A DNA stretch of 64,000 bases, from positions 62,001 through 126,000 of the forward strand of contig CP060769.1 of assembly GCA_023205875.1 (NCBI GenBank), in the 5' to 3' direction. The notes beneath the pieces were generated by a model. It did no database searches, was not told the DNA's origin, and saw only the letters and a program-made list of their open reading frames with translations. This stretch comes from Chloropicon primus (taxonomy: Eukaryota > Chlorophyta > Chloropicophyceae > Chloropicales > Chloropicaceae). Position 1 is the stretch's first letter. Every line of letters starts with the position of its first letter. Below, one piece after another: positions 63,465-64,000 of this stretch. Made by a program: the position numbers and the translations under genes.

Positions 63465-64000
63465 ATGGCGATGAGCACGGCGGCGGACGGGGGAGGGCCG
63501 AGGAGGTGCGTGCCGGGTGAGGTGGTGGCACAAGTACCTCGAGAGGAACCGGTGACGACGACGGTTCGCCTTGGTAGCGGAACAACGCAAGAGAAAGCAG
63601 ACGGGAAGACCATCCTCATCAGAACGACCAAGGCAGGAGTGCTGAGGCAGACAGGGAAAGCGGCCTCGAAGCGCTACTGGGTGGAGACGAGGCATCAGAG
63701 GTACGTGCCGACAATGGAGGACCTCGTCGTGGGAATCGTATTGGACTGCCACGGTGAGAATTACTCGGTGGACATCGGTGGGCCACAGCATGCTCTACTC
63801 CCGATCCTGGACTTCACCGGTGCCACGAGGAGGAACAGACCCATGCTCGGTTACGGCGATGTGGTGTACGCAAGCGTCTCGCTTGCCGACAGGGACATTG
63901 ACCCCATGGTCACCTGCGTGGAGAAGAACTCGAATCGATCCAAGGGTCTGGGGCCACTCAAGGGGGGCTACGTCGTCAAGGTGGCCACCGGTTTCTCTCG
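63465..64000 (+). CDS. RRP40: exosome subunit RRP40 (EXOSC3), cut by window edge
   Basis: The frame is open from ATG 63465 to the end, 178 residues visible. It shows the order of RRP40: an N-terminal domain beginning VPGEVVAQVPREEPVTTTVR, then the S1 domain YWVETRHQRYVPTMEDLVVG, then IVLDCHGENYSVDIGGPQHA and DFTGATRRNRPMLGYGDVVY. The KH domain starts after LADRDIDPMVTCVEKNSNRS with LGPLKGGYVVKVATGF. RRP40 is one of the three S1/KH cap proteins of the RNA exosome. The C-terminus lies outside the window. Confidence 0.93.
   Translation, partial: MAMSTAADGGGPRRCVPGEVVAQVPREEPVTTTVRLGSGTTQEKADGKTILIRTTKAGVLRQTGKAASKRYWVETRHQRYVPTMEDLVVGIVLDCHGENYSVDIGGPQHALLPILDFTGATRRNRPMLGYGDVVYASVSLADRDIDPMVTCVEKNSNRSKGLGPLKGGYVVKVATGFS

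Noticed and set aside
62879-63520. 213-residue plus-strand repeat-encoded protein
   Set aside because: It exists only because the 177-bp repeat is a multiple of three. The true downstream gene (RRP40) uses a different frame starting at 63465.

Overview
This window comes from the nuclear genome of a flagellate green alga, most likely of prasinophyte grade. Four things point to the green lineage: a plant-type elongator tRNA-Met with an intron after position 37, a plastid-type ribosomal protein L15, a TOC64-like amidase-TPR protein, and telo-box-like AAACCCTAA strings. A set of axonemal and intraflagellar genes (CFAP73/CCDC42-like, DNAI1, SPEF1, kinesin-2) shows that the organism builds, or recently built, motile cilia. 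Genes are dense, on both strands and intron-poor. The introns seen inside coding regions are mostly short (53 to about 390 nt).

Region 1 (1-8870) is accessory DNA. It is bounded by two identical 120-bp copies of a tRNA-Met segment, the left one cut by the window edge. It holds broken or isolated pieces: a MutS2-like C-terminal fragment, a truncated SLT (lysozyme-like) gene, a Fanzor/TnpB-type RNA-guided nuclease remnant, and a polyketide-synthase ketosynthase fragment with an internal deletion. It also holds a large minus-strand gene with two serine-recombinase-like catalytic domains followed by a cysteine-rich tail. Direct and inverted repeats are frequent. I saw no capsid, packaging or polymerase gene.

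Region 2 (8871-64000) is ordinary, compact gene space. It holds organelle genes (mitochondrial EF-G, TIM22, LETM1, a PARL-type rhomboid, plastid L15, a TOC64-like protein and a VTT/DedA membrane protein). Trafficking and proteostasis genes are proteasome beta-2, zeta-COP, VPS54, PEX16 and a possible BORC subunit. Signalling genes are an inward-rectifier-like K+ channel with two cytoplasmic domains and a membrane guanylate cyclase. Metabolic genes are three alpha/beta hydrolases, a Nudix hydrolase, a YjbQ-family protein and a GNAT. RNA genes are an RRM protein and exosome RRP40. Several proteins are not recognised. CFAP73-like, an orphan gene, DNAI1 and SPEF1 are neighbours at 16.4-21.3 kb.

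The most unusual signal is non-coding. A dyad motif (TTTCGA, a CC-containing loop, then TCGAAA) recurs in the 5' leaders of about ten genes, always in the sense direction of the gene. It usually lies 63-87 nt downstream of a GTGAGT/GTAAGT splice donor, in leader introns that include two of exactly 169 nt. Several leaders carry tandem copies of this donor-plus-motif unit at about 180-200 bp spacing. This looks like a family of introner-like 5'-leader introns, or a promoter/leader cassette that duplicates. Start codons below were placed at ATG. Exon boundaries come from GT-AG junctions that keep frame and total length divisible by three.
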